Below are positions 59,930 to 64,000 of a stretch of DNA of 64,000 nucleotides, piece by piece. The stretch spans positions 3,596,001 through 3,660,000 of the forward strand of contig OX467092.1 in assembly GCA_950106755.1 (NCBI GenBank). Direction: 5' to 3'. Below the pieces are notes generated by a model. It was not told the origin of the DNA and searched no databases. It worked only from the letters and a program-made list of their open reading frames with translations. Origin of the DNA: Climacium dendroides (taxonomy: Eukaryota > Streptophyta > Bryopsida > Hypnales > Climaciaceae). A program made the translations under genes and the position numbers. Within the stretch, counting starts at the first letter, position 1. Each line of letters starts with the position of its first letter.

Positions 59930-61280
59930 GAGTGTACAGTAGCAGTAAGGTAGTATGCTCTACCATTTAAGGGCTGGTCTGCCTTCTTTTATTTTTTTTA
60001 GCTTTTCGTGGACAAAAATATTTTTAGATCATTTTTCAGAGAAAGGAAAATAGATCTAGAACCTAAGACAAGTGGTCTTGTATTAATTTCAAGCATTTTT
60101 GAATTACTTATAAATTTTCAAAGATTGGAGATATAGGTGCCTATTTGTAACCCATAAGTCTCCCAAAATCCATCCACTTGCAACTTGTATTGAGACGTGC
60201 AGAAATCAAAGACAATGATTGGTTCTTACAATAGAAAGATAGCTTTCTCTCGATTCATTCAACAGCTAAAGTGGTCCATTTAAGGATTACCTCATCTTCA
60301 TTCTCTAGCTAATAATAGGGGTGATTTGAAGGAGAAGGTTTGTTTTACAATGGACTACGTAATGACCATTGTGTAGGATCCTAGGCAAAGTTTTTTCATT
60401 TTTTTAAATGGCCACAAAAGTGGCCAATGGATGACTTGATTGTAAGTAGAAACAAAGAAATGGAGGCAACCCATTTGTAACCACTTGAGTAGTTATACAT
60501 ATTTGCAAGGCTGGTTCTTTTAGTAAGAAAATTTTCTTGTGTGCAGAAATAGAATTTGGAAGGTTTCCATAATTTTCTATATTTTTATTTCTCAAAACAT
60601 AATTAATATAAAAAATTTAGATGAAGATTCTGTTCAACCTATATTGGTCATATAGACCTTCCTATTTCTAACCAAGGGTTGGTTGCAATATTGAGAGCCT
60701 CATAGCCAATCAAAATGTGCCACATTTGCGTCCGGAACTATGCTATAATTGATCACTATTCATCTCTTCATGCATGGAAAGTTAGTAGCCTACATTACTA
60801 GAATGAAGGGGTGATTAGAAATGGGTTGCTTTCCTTAGGTCCAATAATCCAAGCATTTTGGTGACAAAGGTAGTTTGTTGTAAATCCACCTCTCCTTCAA
60901 ATCATCCCTATCATTAGTTGGGGAATGGAGATGAGGTGATTCTTAAATGGACCACTTTAGCCATTGAATGAATCGAGAAAAAGCTATCTTTCTATTGCAA
61001 AAGCCAATCATTGTCTTTGATTTTCACACGTCTCTGTACAAGTTGCAAGTGGACGGATTTTGAGAGACCTATGCCCAAAATCTTTGAAAACTCATAAGTA
61101 ATTCAATAATGTTTGAAAAAATACAAAACCACTTGTGTTAGGTTCCACATCTATTTTCCTTTCTCTGAAAAACAATCTAAAAACATTTTTGTCCATGGAA
61201 GCTTATGAAAAAGGCAGACCAGCCCTTAAAATGGTTGCTTTTAGAACATAGTACCTTACTTCAGTCATGGATGCTGCATC
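59930..61280. mobile_element. foldback element with inverted arms of about 350 bp
   Basis: The left arm begins with AAGGGCTGGTCTGCC near 59970, and the right arm ends with its complement GGCAGACCAGCCCTT near 61230. Pairing continues inwards through GTGGACAAAAAT/ATTTTTGTCCA, CAGAGAAAGGAAAATAGAT, CACTTGCAACTTGTA and GATAGCTTTCTCTCGATTC to about 60330 and 60870. Weaker pairing extends outwards to about 59930 and 61280 (AGTAAGGTA). The centre (about 60330-60870) has no recognisable gene. It is a non-autonomous DNA transposon of foldback or long-TIR type. Confidence 0.85.
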
Positions 61281-64000
61281 CTCCAAGGACAAGTTACAAA
61301 TGTTGGTGGTTATATGGTATGGAGCATCATTTCATTATGTCATACATTAATCAGACAACTTTCCTCTTGAAACTATAATATTATATTCAAGTAATGAAAA
61401 TACTTGAGGTAAACTATGTTAACACTTGGTGTTAAAGTATGTTTCTTACTGAAGATCTTAGGAATGAATTCATACCTACATCTAGACTGTCCATTCACAT
61501 TACAAATATCACCCCTAACACCAAGCGCGAACATACATTAAATTTATGTTATCGGTCTAATCATCATCATCGTCTGTCGTCATATCACAATTTCAATATA
61601 TAAGGTAGAACTACCCATTACCATACAGATTTGCTATCTAGGTACTTTGGAGAAGCTATTTATGAGCTCTCATATTTTTCAGAGATTGAATTGTTTGAAA
61701 GAAGTCAATTTCAAAAAGAATGAAGACATTCTGACAAGAAGTGAATTTTTTGTGATTTTTCAAAACTGAAATGTAAAACTGTGAATGATCTGTACCCTTG
61801 GTAAAGCATGACCAGACCATTGTTGAAGCCTGGGCTGATGTGTCCACTCCCCAGTGCATTGCCATCATGATCATGGATGAGTAAGATTGTGGTAATAAGA
61901 TGGATCAGTGATGGAAATGGGAGGAACCTGTAGGTGGGGGAATTGGGTAAATGGTGGTAATGGGTAGTTGTACCTTAATGGTTCCCTTCATTTGTTTGAA
62001 AGAAAAAAAACACAAAGCCAAAAACAACTTGCATGGGATTATTCCATGCCTTGGGCCCTAGTCAATGTGCAGTTGAAGGATCCTTCAGACTTTGTAAACT
62101 CGTCAACCTAGTTGTTGTAATATTTTCAAAGAAAATTCAAACAGGCTACTCATTGAAGTCAACATCGACATTCTTTTGGTCAAACTTCATATTCTTTCAA
62201 TTTGTGGTGAGTTTATGCTGTTCGATAAACACTAGGAAAAATTTCAGGCTTCAAAAGAGGCCGCAAGTTCTGCACTCCCGCTGTGCAATTATACGAAAAA
62301 AATAAAATTTTAAAATGTTTTTTTATTTTTTATTTTAAAATCTAATATGTCATTATTGTTGTTACATTTGGTGTCACATTAGATTGACTATTTTTTAAAA
62401 ATTTTAAAATTTTAAAAAATAAAATCTTTTTTTCTATATTTGTACTACTAGGGGGGTGAAAATCAAAATTTAGCAGCTCTTTGCAGGGTTCAAATTTTCA
62501 TAATGGTAGGAGTTTCTAAAAGTGCAAGTGCTCTAAAATCTTTCACCTCTTCCAATGTACACTATTTGTATATGTTGCTTCATAGCCTTCAACAATGTAC
62601 AAACAATATATATTTTAGGAGGTGGGTGATTTTAGAACCCTATGTCATTTCAACTTCAAAATTTCATAAAGTTCCAAAAAAATATGAAACGAAGACTTGG
62701 GTTAGATGCCAATTCCACTTGTCTTTGAAGAAAAAATTATTGAAAAATATTTCAAGAAGCTTCACTTCTCCAAAATTCACTTTTAGGAGGGCAATTTATA
62801 GACCTCCTACCTTACAAGTTTTGTTTTTTTTTTCTTGTTTTTTTTCTTTTCTTAAGATCTCTTAATCAATATTAGTGACCAACTAACTACTTAGATTAAG
62901 ACTCTGTATTTATTCTATACTTCTAGTATTCTAGTGGTCTATTATGAGATAAATTCAAAAGATCTTCCTAAATGATTACCTTCCAAATCTTATTAATTCC
63001 CACCCACCCATATTGATACATGGTGTCATATAGCTTAGTATTAGGTCACTAAGTACAAAGCACTTAACATATGTGCTTGGCTTTTGATCCATTTAACCAT
63101 ACTAATGTGGGTTCTAATAGCCATGGTAGTGATTAGTTGATACAAATTAAACAACCATATTGATTTGGGCTAATATTGATTTGAATTCACATAGCCAAAT
63201 ATTAAAGCACTTACGAGTTGATATAACTCAGTAGTTAGTTTGTTGATTTGGGCTCATGTAAGCCATGTATAGTTAAAACTTTAATTAAGTGACATTACCT
63301 ACTTATCCACCCATGTTGATATAGGCTCATATGGCTATGAATTAAGTCACTAACTAATTAATATATGGACCATGAAAAACTACCGCCAAGTAAGTTTAGG
63401 CTAGTTATTTGCCAACTGCAATCAAAAGTGGTTCACCTTCCCTTGTAAAAGTGTACAATAATTAATAATGCCACCTTATATGACTTATAAAGAATGTTCT
63501 TGGCTGACTTTACTCATACTCTCCTTAGTTTGGCTCTCACATAAAACTAATTGCTGTAATTTCCAACTAAGGCTTTTAGAATTTTAGCCAACTTGTTTTT
63601 CAGTGTGGGTTTGTGGTGTTGGGATCAAAGGAGTTTTTCACTAATATGGCAACATCTTAGTTTGCCAACTACAACCAAGTTTATTTTAGAGTCTTGGTTG
63701 ATTGAATTCTTGCATTTGTTGAAGTTTGTTTCTCATGAGAAAGCAATAACAAGCAAAGTAGATTGAAGACACTTTGCATACAACTTTACTAACTTCTTGT
63801 TGAACGTTGGTGGTCATGGGTGTAGATGAGGTCTACTACCTCATGAGTTTTTCAATGACATTTGCTTCAAATTCCTACTAGGAGTCTCTGAGATTGTCTA
63901 TCATCAAAGTTTAATATGTACAAGTTTTGGGAGCAAGGTCTATACTCTATTAGGATGGAGTCTATATATTGATTGGACTTTATTCTACTATGCTACCTTA
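61281..64000. other. AT-rich spacer to the end of the window
   Basis: No gene called. 61500-62300 is slightly less AT-rich; a minus-strand tract near 61860-61930 has an acceptor-like CTACAG followed by an open stretch, but it is too short to call. 62510-62700 is a diverged copy of the repeat at 52130-52290. From 62820 onward I see nothing but AT-rich sequence. Confidence 0.4.

Noticed and set aside
61656..61874. Minus-strand 72-codon ORF near an acceptor-like CTACAG
   Set aside because: No further exons were found on either side and no family match. It is not enough to call a gene.

Overview
The window looks like nuclear DNA of a land plant, and I cannot place it below that. It is AT-rich, its genes have introns, and repeats fill most of the space. 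The host genes are plant types: an apoplastic beta-galactosidase with a C-terminal lectin domain, a DUF924 protein with a presequence-like N-terminus, and a membrane protein resembling the Arabidopsis At1g75140 group. A non-seed plant (bryophyte, lycophyte or fern) is my guess, because I associate FCP1-like domains with the signature DLNGVLC with those groups. That is memory, not proof.

Layout. 1-2611: no gene. 2612-5295 (-): DUF924 gene in four exons. 6.7-9.2 kb: a decayed PIF/Harbinger pair, transposase (+) facing a Myb/SANT-like ORF (-). 9.7-12.4 kb: short inverted repeats and a dead Tc1/mariner transposase. 13115-21434 (-): 19-exon GH35 beta-galactosidase, 907 aa, complete, with one GC-AG intron. 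21.4-28.8 kb: AT-rich spacer with foldback elements and short direct repeats.

28.85-45.9 kb: the most unusual part. It appears to be a large, decayed, multi-gene mobile element. The minus-strand part has a protein of unknown family ending in a motif like motif I of amino-methyltransferases, then a coiled-coil/proline-rich segment, an FCP1/NIF-type HAD domain with an altered catalytic motif (DLN), and an uncharacterised tail. The plus-strand part is a DUF7869-type, transposase-like gene. About 21 copies of an 18-bp near-palindrome (consensus AGCTCGATTCGAGCTGAT) fall only in the introns of the minus-strand unit and in the two divergent upstream regions, seven in each class. The space between the divergent units holds several tandem arrays, including an inverted pair of arrays with a 173-bp unit.

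46.1-55.7 kb: a tRNA-derived SINE, then AT-rich relic DNA with diverged tandem repeats. 55721-57805 (-): intact single-exon gene for the At1g75140-like membrane protein. 59.9-61.3 kb: a foldback element with arms of about 350 bp. 61.3-64 kb: AT-rich spacer.

The three host genes are unrelated in function and show no operon-like relationship. The large element's genes carry many in-frame stops and several frameshifts, so this copy is very probably dead. Its gene set and palindrome system would have to be studied in intact relatives. All exon models were made by eye from reading frames, family resemblance and splice consensus, without transcript data.
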